Positions 1-5,596 of a stretch of 5,639 nucleotides of DNA are shown here, one piece after another. The notes under the pieces were generated by a model, which was not told the origin of the DNA, did no database searches, and was given only the letters and a program-made list of their open reading frames with translations. This DNA comes from Burkholderiales bacterium (GTDB lineage: Bacteria; Pseudomonadota; Gammaproteobacteria; Burkholderiales; Burkholderiaceae_D), in assembly GCA_028868455.1 (NCBI GenBank), contig JAGWUK010000232.1:1-5639 (forward strand). Direction: 5' to 3'. The translations under genes were made by a program, and so were the position numbers. Numbering within the stretch: the stretch's first letter is position 1; each line of letters begins with the position of its first letter.

Positions 1-198
1 GGAATCCGGTTCTGCATTGATGATAAAGTTAACGTCGCCCTGACGGAACAGAGTGACATCCTTGGTACGATGTTTGGCGATCGCAGTAAAGCCCATCGTG
101 ACGAACAGTTCGCCCAAGGCTTTTGGATCAGGTGCTGCATATTCAATAAATTCAAAGCCATCGGTACCCATTGGGTTTTCCCAAGTTTCGAACGTCAT
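1..198 (-). CDS. hppD: 4-hydroxyphenylpyruvate dioxygenase, N-terminal part (cut by window edge)
   Basis: This is the first 66 codons of a gene that runs off the left edge. HPPD is a cytoplasmic non-haem Fe(II) enzyme of tyrosine catabolism that converts 4-hydroxyphenylpyruvate and O2 to homogentisate and CO2. The visible residues match the start of bacterial HPPDs as I know them: ENPMG at 7-11, GFEFIEY at 14-20, a VTMGFTAIAKHR stretch at about 33-44, and LFRQGDVNFIIN at about 50-61. This is the beginning of the N-terminal vicinal-oxygen-chelate domain; the iron ligands lie in the missing C-terminal part and cannot be checked. The ATG at 198 is well supported by a GAGGAG Shine-Dalgarno six bases upstream. 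The gene is divergent from an Lrp/AsnC-type regulator, a natural candidate for its control. No frameshift or stop is seen in the visible part. Confidence 0.93.
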   Translation of the reverse strand, partial: MTFETWENPMGTDGFEFIEYAAPDPKALGELFVTMGFTAIAKHRTKDVTLFRQGDVNFIINAEPDS

Positions 199-204
199 GC
201 CGGT

Positions 205-210
205 CTCCTC
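205..210 (-). promoter_or_regulatory. Shine-Dalgarno of hppD
   Basis: GAGGAG on the minus strand, six bases before the ATG at 198. It is a strong site that fixes the hppD start. Confidence 0.8.
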
Positions 211-240
211 AGTAAATTCATTGTCAATTTCTGCGCCAAT

Positions 241-254
241 ACATCGTCCGATGT
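241..254. repeat. Short palindrome in the hppD leader (ACATCG-TC-CGATGT)
   Basis: Perfect 6-bp arms are separated by 2 bp. The site lies 43-56 bases before the hppD start codon, inside the predicted hppD leader. A 2-base loop is too tight for a good RNA hairpin, so a dimeric-protein site is more natural than an RNA element. No regulator family is recognised for it, and a 6-bp arm alone could be chance. Confidence 0.3.
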
Positions 255-261
255 GTTCGTT

Positions 262-275
262 TTGATGCAGATCAA
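262..275. promoter_or_regulatory. FNR/ANR-type binding site (TTGAT-GCAG-ATCAA)
   Basis: The sequence TTGATGCAGATCAA matches the FNR/ANR consensus TTGAT-N4-ATCAA at all ten defined positions. FNR-type proteins are oxygen-sensing CRP-family regulators that bind this site when oxygen is absent. The site starts 64 bases upstream of the hppD ATG and lies at about +1 to +14 of the predicted hppD transcript, a position that would block transcription. Relative to the predicted start of the divergent lrp-type gene it is centred near -48, which is not a classic activating position. Repression of an O2-consuming dioxygenase in anoxia would make sense. The match is seen directly; regulator identity and effect are inferred. 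Confidence 0.6.
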
Positions 276-281
276 GCATTC

Positions 282-310
282 AGTATAGTCTGCGAAACGC
301 GCCATATAAT
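282..310 (-). promoter_or_regulatory. Candidate sigma-70 promoter of hppD
   Basis: On the minus strand a -10 box TATACT (287-282) sits 17 bases from a weak -35, ATTATA (310-305, 3 of 6 matches to TTGACA). Transcription would begin near 275, giving a leader of about 77 bases. The -35 hexamer is the complement of the -10 box of the opposing promoter, so the two promoters overlap fully. The call rests on hexamer similarity alone. Confidence 0.35.
282..310 (+). promoter_or_regulatory. Candidate sigma-70 promoter of the Lrp/AsnC regulator gene
   Basis: A perfect -10 box TATAAT lies at 305-310. At 17-bp spacing the -35 position (282-287, AGTATA) is poor, with 2 of 6 matches, so the promoter may be weak or activator-dependent. 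The predicted start is near 317, inside the palindrome at 307-320, and gives a leader of about 64 bases. Confidence 0.4.
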
Positions 311-320
311 TTTAAAATTA
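307..320. promoter_or_regulatory. Perfect 14-bp AT palindrome, candidate operator
   Basis: TAATTTTAAAATTA is fully self-complementary. It overlaps the last four bases of the candidate -10 box (305-310) and the predicted transcription start of the lrp-type gene. Lrp/AsnC proteins prefer AT-rich palindromes and often repress their own genes, so this is a plausible autoregulatory site. AT-rich palindromes also arise easily by chance. Confidence 0.35.
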
Positions 321-340
321 CCCATAGATAGCTTGATTTG

Positions 341-355
341 AGCAATAATATTGCT
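341..355. promoter_or_regulatory. Perfect palindrome AGCAATA-A-TATTGCT, candidate Lrp/AsnC operator
   Basis: Two perfect 7-bp arms flank a single central A, 25 bases before the regulator's start codon. The 15-bp size, outer AG...CT and AT-rich core resemble the E. coli Lrp consensus (YAGHAWATTWTDCTR), but here the AG and CT are each one base further from the centre, so it is not an exact match. A smaller related palindrome, AAAAT-T-ATTTT, follows at 359-369, 16 bp centre to centre. Together with 307-320 they form a row of AT-rich sites, as expected for an autoregulated Lrp-type gene. Confidence 0.45.
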
Positions 356-380
356 GTGAAAATTATTTTATTGGCAGAAT

Positions 381-884
381 ATGACTGAGATTGTGTTGGA
401 TAAAATTGACCGCAAGATTCTGGCCATTTTGCAGGCAGATGGACGGCTGACCAATCAGGAAGTGGCAGAACGCGTCAATCTTTCGCCTTCGCCTTGCTTG
501 CGTCGCATGAAGCGCCTGGAAGAAAGCGGCGTGATTCGCAAGTACGTGGCGCTGCTTGAACCGGCCAAGATCGGCCTGGGATTGTTAGCCTATGTCAATG
601 TGCGTCTGGAAAAGCACAGCGATACGCCCGGCAAGGGCGCATCGCGTTCACCGCGCGATGATTTTTCAGCTTCCGTCGCGCAATGGCCCGAAGTGGTGGC
701 CTGTTATGCCATGACCGGCGAGATGGATTATTTGCTCAGAGTCCATGTGGCGGACATGAACCATTTTTCGCGCTTTATGATGGAGACGCTGTTGCGTCAC
801 CCGGCAGTGCTGGATGTGAAATCCAGCTTTGCCTTGCAACAGATTAAAGAAACGACGGCGCTGCCAGTGATGAGCGTTGCTTAA
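381..884 (+). CDS. Lrp/AsnC-family transcriptional regulator
   Basis: A 167-residue DNA-binding regulator, close to the usual 150-165 for the family. Residues 5-50 form the N-terminal helix-turn-helix (LDKIDRKILAILQADGRLT, then the recognition region SPSPCLRRMKRLEESGVI at 35-52). Residues 65-155 form the RAM/AsnC ligand-binding domain, with the family's turn GEMDYLLRV at 113-121 and the helix around NHFSRFMMETLL. Lrp-type proteins assemble as dimers and larger rings and usually sense amino acids. The gene is divergent from hppD, so control of tyrosine or phenylalanine breakdown is a reasonable guess, but the ligand cannot be read from sequence. Between the first RAM strand and the next helix lies an extra Gly/Ser/Pro-rich loop (about 82-92). 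No good Shine-Dalgarno precedes the ATG. It converges on the acetyltransferase gene with 12 bases between stops. Family certain, target inferred. Confidence 0.93.
   Translation: MTEIVLDKIDRKILAILQADGRLTNQEVAERVNLSPSPCLRRMKRLEESGVIRKYVALLEPAKIGLGLLAYVNVRLEKHSDTPGKGASRSPRDDFSASVAQWPEVVACYAMTGEMDYLLRVHVADMNHFSRFMMETLLRHPAVLDVKSSFALQQIKETTALPVMSVA
620..644. repeat. Inverted repeat inside the regulator gene
   Basis: Arms of 10 bp (CGATACGCCC and GGGCGCATCG) pair with one mismatch around a 5-base loop (GGCAA). They encode residues 80-88, the start of the loop that most Lrp proteins lack. In RNA this would be a compact GC-rich hairpin in mid-gene. It is not followed by a T-run, so it is not an intrinsic terminator. 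Confidence 0.45.
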
Positions 885-896
885 TGAGCGGCCAGC

Positions 897-1574
897 TTAT
901 TTATGCTCGTCTTTCATACCGGGCAAGTTACCCAGCCATTTAGCTGCGGCACGGGCGTTGGCCTTGATCGTGTAATCAATGGCAGCAACTTGTTCCTGCA
1001 CGGCTTCTTTTAAAACGCTGACAGCGTCTGCCGGCAGGATTTTCAGATAGGCATCGGCTTCGCCATATTCGCGATGGATGGCCATGCCAGCTTTTTTGGC
1101 AATATGGATCATGGTCTGATTGGATGACAGGCAATGCATATACAAGGTGTCGATGTCGTCATTGCGGCAGTGGATGGCGCCACGTTCAAAGAGCTTGAAA
1201 CCGACACCTTTGCCGCGCGCTGATTTGGAAACGGAGACGCCGAATTCGGCAACCTTGTCTTTGTCAGTGGCTTCATCCGTTTCGCTGCGTGCCGCGTAAG
1301 CCAGATGACCAACGCCGACCAGACGGAAATGGTGGCTGACGACACCGAAGACCTTATCGCGTGAAAAGTCGATGCCATCGACGTACTTTTCTATCATCGC
1401 GTCTGGCAAATAGGTGCCGAAACGCAGTAGACGGTCGCTTTCTTCCAGCGCCAGGAAATGTTTGAGAATGCGATGGCGGTCTTTTTCAGATAACTCTTTG
1501 ACAAACACGGTATGTTTGGGTTTTGCCTCTGCTTTGTTGGCAGATTCTTCTGGGAAAATGTCGGAAGCGTTCAT
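897..1574 (-). CDS. GNAT-family N-acetyltransferase
   Basis: A 225-residue cytoplasmic protein with one GNAT fold, expected to move an acetyl group from acetyl-CoA to an amine; the substrate is unknown. Motif A is clear: AEFGVSVSKSARGKGVG at 109-125 with the acetyl-CoA pyrophosphate loop RGKGVG (R/Q-x-x-G-x-G/A) at 120-125, followed by the helix FKLFERG. The later part NQTMIHIAKKAGM at 152-164 fits the motif B region. The segment LEESDRLLRFGTYL at 43-56 recalls the GNAT domain attached to Pat-type protein acetyltransferases, so a protein-lysine target is possible but unproven. The first 20 or so residues are polar and probably disordered. I chose the ATG at 1574 because AAGGAG lies five bases upstream; an upstream ATG at 1619 has no ribosome site and overlaps the candidate -10 box. 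It is 101 bases downstream of cca and may be read both from its own promoter and from cca. Confidence 0.88.
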   Translation of the reverse strand: MNASDIFPEESANKAEAKPKHTVFVKELSEKDRHRILKHFLALEESDRLLRFGTYLPDAMIEKYVDGIDFSRDKVFGVVSHHFRLVGVGHLAYAARSETDEATDKDKVAEFGVSVSKSARGKGVGFKLFERGAIHCRNDDIDTLYMHCLSSNQTMIHIAKKAGMAIHREYGEADAYLKILPADAVSVLKEAVQEQVAAIDYTIKANARAAAKWLGNLPGMKDEHK

Positions 1575-1579
1575 GATGA

Positions 1580-1585
1580 CTCCTT
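1580..1585 (-). promoter_or_regulatory. Shine-Dalgarno of the acetyltransferase gene
   Basis: AAGGAG on the minus strand, five bases before the ATG at 1574. It decides the start in favour of 1574 over the in-frame ATG at 1619. Confidence 0.75.
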
Positions 1586-1599
1586 GCTGCAAAGTGAAT

Positions 1600-1614
1600 T
1601 TGTGCAGTGCACAA
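1600..1614. promoter_or_regulatory. Perfect 15-bp palindrome before the acetyltransferase gene, candidate operator
   Basis: TTGTGCA-G-TGCACAA has two perfect 7-bp arms around one base. It lies 25 bases before the start codon and covers the predicted transcription start (about 1611) of the candidate promoter. There is no T-run next to it, so it is not a terminator for cca. The geometry suits a dimeric repressor; the regulator family is not identified. Confidence 0.45.
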
Positions 1615-1617
1615 CGC

Positions 1618-1646
1618 ATTGTAGGTTATGTTCCCCTATTATTCCA
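1618..1646 (-). promoter_or_regulatory. Candidate promoter of the acetyltransferase gene
   Basis: On the minus strand the -10 box TACAAT (1623-1618, 5 of 6 matches) is 17 bases from a weak -35, TGGAAT (1646-1641, 3 of 6). It lies in the gap after cca and predicts a start near 1611. This is by hexamer similarity only. Confidence 0.35.
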
Positions 1647-1675
1647 GAAAACCCTTGTTTTTGAGAGGTATTCGT

Positions 1676-2902
1676 CTATTCTTTGATATTGTGCAATGCC
1701 GCAATTCTGGCCGCGCGGATCGCTTCAGGTATGCGTTCAGGATGCGCTGCGCACTGGCGTGCAATCTCCCCGCCATTCACTTGTTGCGCTGCATGCAAAG
1801 CGCGCATCAGATACGCCGGTTGTGGAAATTGGATGTCTGTCAGGCCGCTACGCCCGAAACAATCGCATTCGGCAGCCAGTAACATTTCCTGAAAACGTTG
1901 CGGTTTGCGAAAAGCATCGTTTCTTTCCAGCAGATTGATGATCGTTGCTGTGCGCATTTCCAGTGCACGACCCACTTTGCCATGATCCCTTGCCGTCATG
2001 ATGGCAAGGTCGCGGCAATCACCTGGAACTTTCAACCTTTTACAGACCTGGCTGACCAGTTTTTCACCACGCTCTTCGTGGCCGTGATGTGAGGGCCATA
2101 ATTCCGGCGATGTCGTGCCTTTTCCGAGATCATGGAGTAAGGCCGCAAAGCGCACTGGCAGCGAATAGCCTTTTTGCGCAGCATAATCAACCACCAGCAT
2201 GACATGCACGCCGGTATCGATTTCCGGGTGGTATTTCGGTGGCTGTGGCACACCCCATAAGGCGTCCAGCTCCGGCAGCAGGCGTTGTAAGGCGCCGCAT
2301 TCGCGTAACACCTCGAACATGCGTGACGGTTTGATCTCCATGAGACCGCGCGCAAGCTCTTGCCAGACACGCTCTGGCACCAATGCATCGACTTCGCCAG
2401 CTTCCACCATCTGGCGCATCAGCGTATTGGTTTCCGGTGCGACGCTGAAGTCGTATGGTGCCACCGAAAAGCGGGCGGCAAACCGGGCGACGCGCAAGAT
2501 GCGCACCGGGTCTTCGGCAAATGCTTCGGAGACATGGCGAAACAGTTTTCGTTGCAAATCGGCCTGACCACCGAACGGGTCGGTGATATGGCCTTGCTCG
2601 TCCTGTGCCATGGCATTGATGGTCAAGTCACGCCGGATCAGGTCCTGTTCCAGCGTCACTTCACTATCAGTATGAAAAACAAAGCCCTTGTAACCGGCAG
2701 CGGTTTTGCGCTCCGTGCGCGCCAGGGCATATTCTTCATGGGTGCGTGGATGCAGGAATACCGGGAAATCTTTACCAACCGGCTGAAAGCCTGCCTGCAA
2801 CATGCGCTCCGGTGTCGCGCCGACCACGACATAGTCGCGATCCTGCACCGGGAGGCCGAGCAATTCATCGCGCACAGCGCCGCCAACGACATAAGTCTGC
2901 AT
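1676..2902 (-). CDS. cca: Multifunctional CCA-adding tRNA nucleotidyltransferase with HD domain
   Basis: 408 residues, close to the 412 of E. coli Cca, which it resembles throughout. It builds or repairs the 3' CCA of tRNAs from CTP and ATP without a nucleic acid template. Residues 1-140 form the class II polymerase head: GGAVRD at 7-12, the metal-binding DRD at 21-23, RRDLTINAM at 90-98 and DPFGG at 108-112. The nucleotide-selecting EDxxR motif is E130-D131-P-V-R134, and ERVWQEL at 177-183 fits the following conserved helix. The C-terminal half carries an HD phosphohydrolase domain (LLHDLGK at 255-261 with H257 and D258; HHGHE at 272-276). In E. coli this domain gives 2',3'-cyclic phosphodiesterase and phosphatase activity. 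All key residues are present. The start codon lies three bases after the TGA of the upstream gst gene (TGA-ACG-ATG) with little Shine-Dalgarno, so translation is probably coupled. It is the last gene of the slt-gst-cca run; no convincing terminator follows. Confidence 0.97.
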   Translation of the reverse strand: MQTYVVGGAVRDELLGLPVQDRDYVVVGATPERMLQAGFQPVGKDFPVFLHPRTHEEYALARTERKTAAGYKGFVFHTDSEVTLEQDLIRRDLTINAMAQDEQGHITDPFGGQADLQRKLFRHVSEAFAEDPVRILRVARFAARFSVAPYDFSVAPETNTLMRQMVEAGEVDALVPERVWQELARGLMEIKPSRMFEVLRECGALQRLLPELDALWGVPQPPKYHPEIDTGVHVMLVVDYAAQKGYSLPVRFAALLHDLGKGTTSPELWPSHHGHEERGEKLVSQVCKRLKVPGDCRDLAIMTARDHGKVGRALEMRTATIINLLERNDAFRKPQRFQEMLLAAECDCFGRSGLTDIQFPQPAYLMRALHAAQQVNGGEIARQCAAHPERIPEAIRAARIAALHNIKE

Positions 2903-2905
2903 CGT

Positions 2906-3619
2906 TCAGTCGCCCGGTCTGGCGTCGTGCCCAGGCATGACGTCGGTTTCTGCCAATGCTTCACGTACCCATTGCGCAACGGCCGGGTGCGCGGTGATGC
3001 GATCGGCGTAGGCTTGCAATGCTGGTGCCAGCGAAACGCCGTAAGTGCGGAAGCGCATTACGACAGGTGCAAAATACGCATCCGCGATCGAGAATGCGCC
3101 AAACAGGTACTCATGCGCGCCATAGCGTGCCAGGCAGTCTTCCCAGATTTCGCAAATCCGGCCAATATCGGCTTGCGATCCGATAGAGCGTCCTTTGCCA
3201 AATAAGTCGGCACGGATATTCATCGGCATGTCAAAGCGCAAGGAAGAAAAGCCGGAATGCATTTCTGCGCAAATGCTGCGGGCAGTCGCTCTGGCGGCAA
3301 CATCTTCTGGCCACAGGTTCAGGATCGCAAATTGCTCTGCCAGGTATTCGCAAATAGCCATTGAATCCCAGACCGTGATGTCATTGGCCAGCAATACGGG
3401 CAGGCGACCCGCCAGTGAATATTCGGCAATGGCGGAGGCGGTATCTGGCTGGCTCAATGCAATACGGATTTCTTCAAACGGGATACCGAAGGCGCGCATC
3501 AGTACCCAAGGGCGCATGGACCAGGAGGAATAGTTTTTATTACCGATCACCAGTTGCATGCGCGAGCGGTGATTGTCCAGAATAGCGGAAAGGGCGGGGT
3601 GCATTTCTGTATCTTGCAT
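2906..3619 (-). CDS. Glutathione S-transferase family protein
   Basis: A cytoplasmic GST-fold protein of 237 residues from the ATG at 3619. The thioredoxin-like N-terminal domain holds NKNYSSWSMRPW at 27-38, whose serines are in the place of the Ser that activates glutathione in Ser-type GSTs. It also has the cis-proline loop RLPVL at 72-76 and the glutathione gamma-glutamyl site DSMAICEYL at 85-93. The helical C-terminal domain has the folding motif FSIADAYF at 176-183 (S177 to D180 N-cap). The substrate cannot be told. The start is uncertain: family members usually begin at the equivalent of MQLVIGNKNYSSWS, here the ATG at 3559 (217 residues), but no ribosome site is seen there. The ATG at 3619 has only a weak AGAG upstream and adds 20 residues; a TTG at 3634 directly abuts the slt stop. 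The gene lies 15 bases after slt and 3 before cca, in one transcript. Confidence 0.9.
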   Translation of the reverse strand: MQDTEMHPALSAILDNHRSRMQLVIGNKNYSSWSMRPWVLMRAFGIPFEEIRIALSQPDTASAIAEYSLAGRLPVLLANDITVWDSMAICEYLAEQFAILNLWPEDVAARATARSICAEMHSGFSSLRFDMPMNIRADLFGKGRSIGSQADIGRICEIWEDCLARYGAHEYLFGAFSIADAYFAPVVMRFRTYGVSLAPALQAYADRITAHPAVAQWVREALAETDVMPGHDARPGD

Positions 3620-3634
3620 GGAGTCTCTGTTCAA

Positions 3635-5596
3635 TTAAGGTAAAGCTGTGTCGTCGGCGGACATGCCTTTGGGAATGACAACACCTAAGCGTGTTTTTAG
3701 CGATTGCGGTTTTTTCTCAAACAATGCTGCGTAATAGGTTGCATTGGATAAAACGTTTTTCACGTAGCCGCGCGTTTCTGTAAATGGAATTGTTTCTGTA
3801 AAAATGGCACCTTCGACCGGACGTGTCAGCTTGGCTCGCCATGCGCGCGGTCGTCCGGGACCGGCATTATAGGCAGCCGATGCCAGTGCCTGTGAACCGC
3901 CCAGATCAGTCAGCACCATGTTCAGATAATTGGTGCCCAGTGCGATATTGGTTTCGACATCGTTGACCTGTTCCGGCACCAGATGGCCAAGGCCGATTTT
4001 TTTTGCCACAAAGCGCGCGGTCGCAGGCATTAACTGCATCAGACCCGATGCGCCGACATGTGACTTGGCGTTCATGATAAAGCGTGATTCCTGACGTATC
4101 AGACCATATACCCAGGCCATGTCCAGTCCCAGCGCCTGCGTGGTTTTGTACATGCTTTCATTGAACGGTGTCGGATAGCGTTGACTGAAATCGAGTTCGT
4201 CTTTATTGCGATCCGAGGTATTCACCATACGATCGAGCAGATTGTTTTTGCGCGCAAGTTCAGCGGCGGCCAGATGCTGGCGCTCGTTCATTTTGCGCAG
4301 TTCCCAGTTCCATTCGCGGGTGCCTTCCAGACGCAGATTCATGGAATAAAACTTGAGCGCTCGTTGCAGATTGACGTTGCTTTCCATGGGGGCAAGCTCT
4401 TGTTCTGTCACCGGTTTGGCAGACAGCGGCACACCGATTTTCTGGCCGTTTTCTTCCAGTGCCAGCTGGCCGTAAAAATGCATCTGGTCCGCAATGCTGG
4501 CAAATAAGCTGCGTGCTTCTTCAGTCTTGCCCTGGGCTTTCAATGCGCGTCCTAGCCAGTAAATCCATGCCGGCTCATGCCGGAGTTTTTCTGGCATGGC
4601 GTTAATGGCGGATTCCACCAGTTTCCAGTTGGCTTCACGCAACGCCGAGCGAACCCGCCACTGGTAGGCATCACTGGTCAGCGGCGCACCGTCTGCTCGC
4701 GACCAATAGGTTTGCGCTTCGGGTTCCAGTTTATAGGCTGATTGCAAAGCGATTTGCGCCCATCCCAGGGCGCGCTCACTGCTGCTGAAGTAATGGCCAT
4801 AACGCTGCAATGTTTCGGCGGCATTATCGCTGTCTTTTTTTGCGGATCTGCCGAGGGCGATCAGGAATAGCTCGTGGGCCGATTGTCCCTTGGCCGGTCC
4901 TTTTTTGAGCAGCACAGCCGGTTTTTCTAATGCTTCAGTGACCTTTTTCTCGTTCAGATCTAGCAATTTTCCCAGCCGTTGCGCCAGCGGCAAGGCACCG
5001 TTTTCGGCTGCCATGCGCATTTGCGTCCACAGGTCGCTGCTGCTGAATTGTCCGTTTTCGCTCAGATAGGTGACCAGTGCGTAACATCCTTCGCCATAGT
5101 CACGCGGTGCGGTCAGTAAATTCCGCGCTTCACTGGCGACTTTTTGTTTTTTGATGGCTTTGGAGAGCAGTGCGTAGCAGCGCAATTGATTATCGTCGGC
5201 CACAACGAACAAAGGGTATTGCTGATCGAACAGTTTCCAGTCGCCGTGCTTGCCCAGCAACAGCAACCAGTCGTTGCGCATGCGATCGGCGATAGCGCTG
5301 CCTTCATATTTGTTGATGAAGGCGAGGATGTCGTCGTTGGAGAGTTTGTTCAGCTGCGGGCGTAGCCGATAGTATTCAACGTAGGACGGGATAGGGTAGT
5401 TTCGCAGCGCGGCGGCATGTTGTTCGGCAGCGGCGGCATCGTCATGGAACGCGGCGTCGCGCAAGGCCATGAAACGGTCATCATCGTTGACAAAACTTCT
5501 GGGCGCTTTGGCGGCATGGGCAGTTTGCGCCATACTCAAACCTGCTACCATCAGGAAACTCAGGCCATAGCTGGCTAAACTTTTTTTCACGGACAT
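3635..5596 (-). CDS. slt: Soluble lytic murein transglycosylase, Slt70 type
   Basis: A periplasmic enzyme of 653 residues (E. coli Slt70 precursor is 645) that cleaves the MurNAc-GlcNAc bond of peptidoglycan and leaves 1,6-anhydroMurNAc ends. Residues 1-28 are a clear Sec signal peptide: MSVKK, a hydrophobic core around LSFLMVAGLSMA, and a likely cut after AHA. About 30-460 is the alpha-superhelical ring domain, rich in Ala/Leu and TPR-like (for example WIYWLGRALKAQGKTEEARS at 344-363). The catalytic lysozyme-like domain is about 480-630: WVYGLIRQESRF with catalytic E503, GASGLMQLMPATA at 515-527, AAYNAGPGR at 574-582 and ETRGYVKNVL at 607-616. An in-frame ATG at 5620 would add eight residues before the signal peptide. 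I prefer 5596 because it gives a standard signal peptide, and a -10-like CATACT (5633-5628) would make 5620 nearly leaderless. Neither start has a strong ribosome site. It is the first gene of the slt-gst-cca run; its -35 would lie outside the window. Confidence 0.96.
   Translation of the reverse strand: MSVKKSLASYGLSFLMVAGLSMAQTAHAAKAPRSFVNDDDRFMALRDAAFHDDAAAAEQHAAALRNYPIPSYVEYYRLRPQLNKLSNDDILAFINKYEGSAIADRMRNDWLLLLGKHGDWKLFDQQYPLFVVADDNQLRCYALLSKAIKKQKVASEARNLLTAPRDYGEGCYALVTYLSENGQFSSSDLWTQMRMAAENGALPLAQRLGKLLDLNEKKVTEALEKPAVLLKKGPAKGQSAHELFLIALGRSAKKDSDNAAETLQRYGHYFSSSERALGWAQIALQSAYKLEPEAQTYWSRADGAPLTSDAYQWRVRSALREANWKLVESAINAMPEKLRHEPAWIYWLGRALKAQGKTEEARSLFASIADQMHFYGQLALEENGQKIGVPLSAKPVTEQELAPMESNVNLQRALKFYSMNLRLEGTREWNWELRKMNERQHLAAAELARKNNLLDRMVNTSDRNKDELDFSQRYPTPFNESMYKTTQALGLDMAWVYGLIRQESRFIMNAKSHVGASGLMQLMPATARFVAKKIGLGHLVPEQVNDVETNIALGTNYLNMVLTDLGGSQALASAAYNAGPGRPRAWRAKLTRPVEGAIFTETIPFTETRGYVKNVLSNATYYAALFEKKPQSLKTRLGVVIPKGMSADDTALP

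Noticed and set aside
53..288. Two overlapping plus-strand open frames of about 70 codons opposite hppD
   Set aside because: They are antisense to the clear HPPD start and cover its promoter region; neither has protein-family features.
885..896. Possible terminator between the convergent regulator and acetyltransferase genes
   Set aside because: The 12-base gap has no GC-rich dyad followed by a T-run on either strand; transcription must end inside a neighbouring gene or by Rho.
1645..1668. Possible terminator after cca (AAAAC...GTTTT on the minus strand)
   Set aside because: The arms are only five A/T-rich base pairs without a GC-rich stem, too weak for an intrinsic terminator.
2360..3205. 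Long open frame of 281 codons on the plus strand, opposite cca and gst
   Set aside because: It is fully antisense to two genes with strong family matches, has no recognisable domain or ribosome site, and its composition is typical of a shadow of high-GC coding DNA.
3997..4004. Run of eight A (minus strand) inside slt, in the catalytic domain, and a run of seven at 5581-5587 just after the signal-peptide start
   Set aside because: Slippage or phase variation was considered, but both runs code for Lys codons in an intact frame, and slt is a housekeeping gene with no sign of on/off switching.
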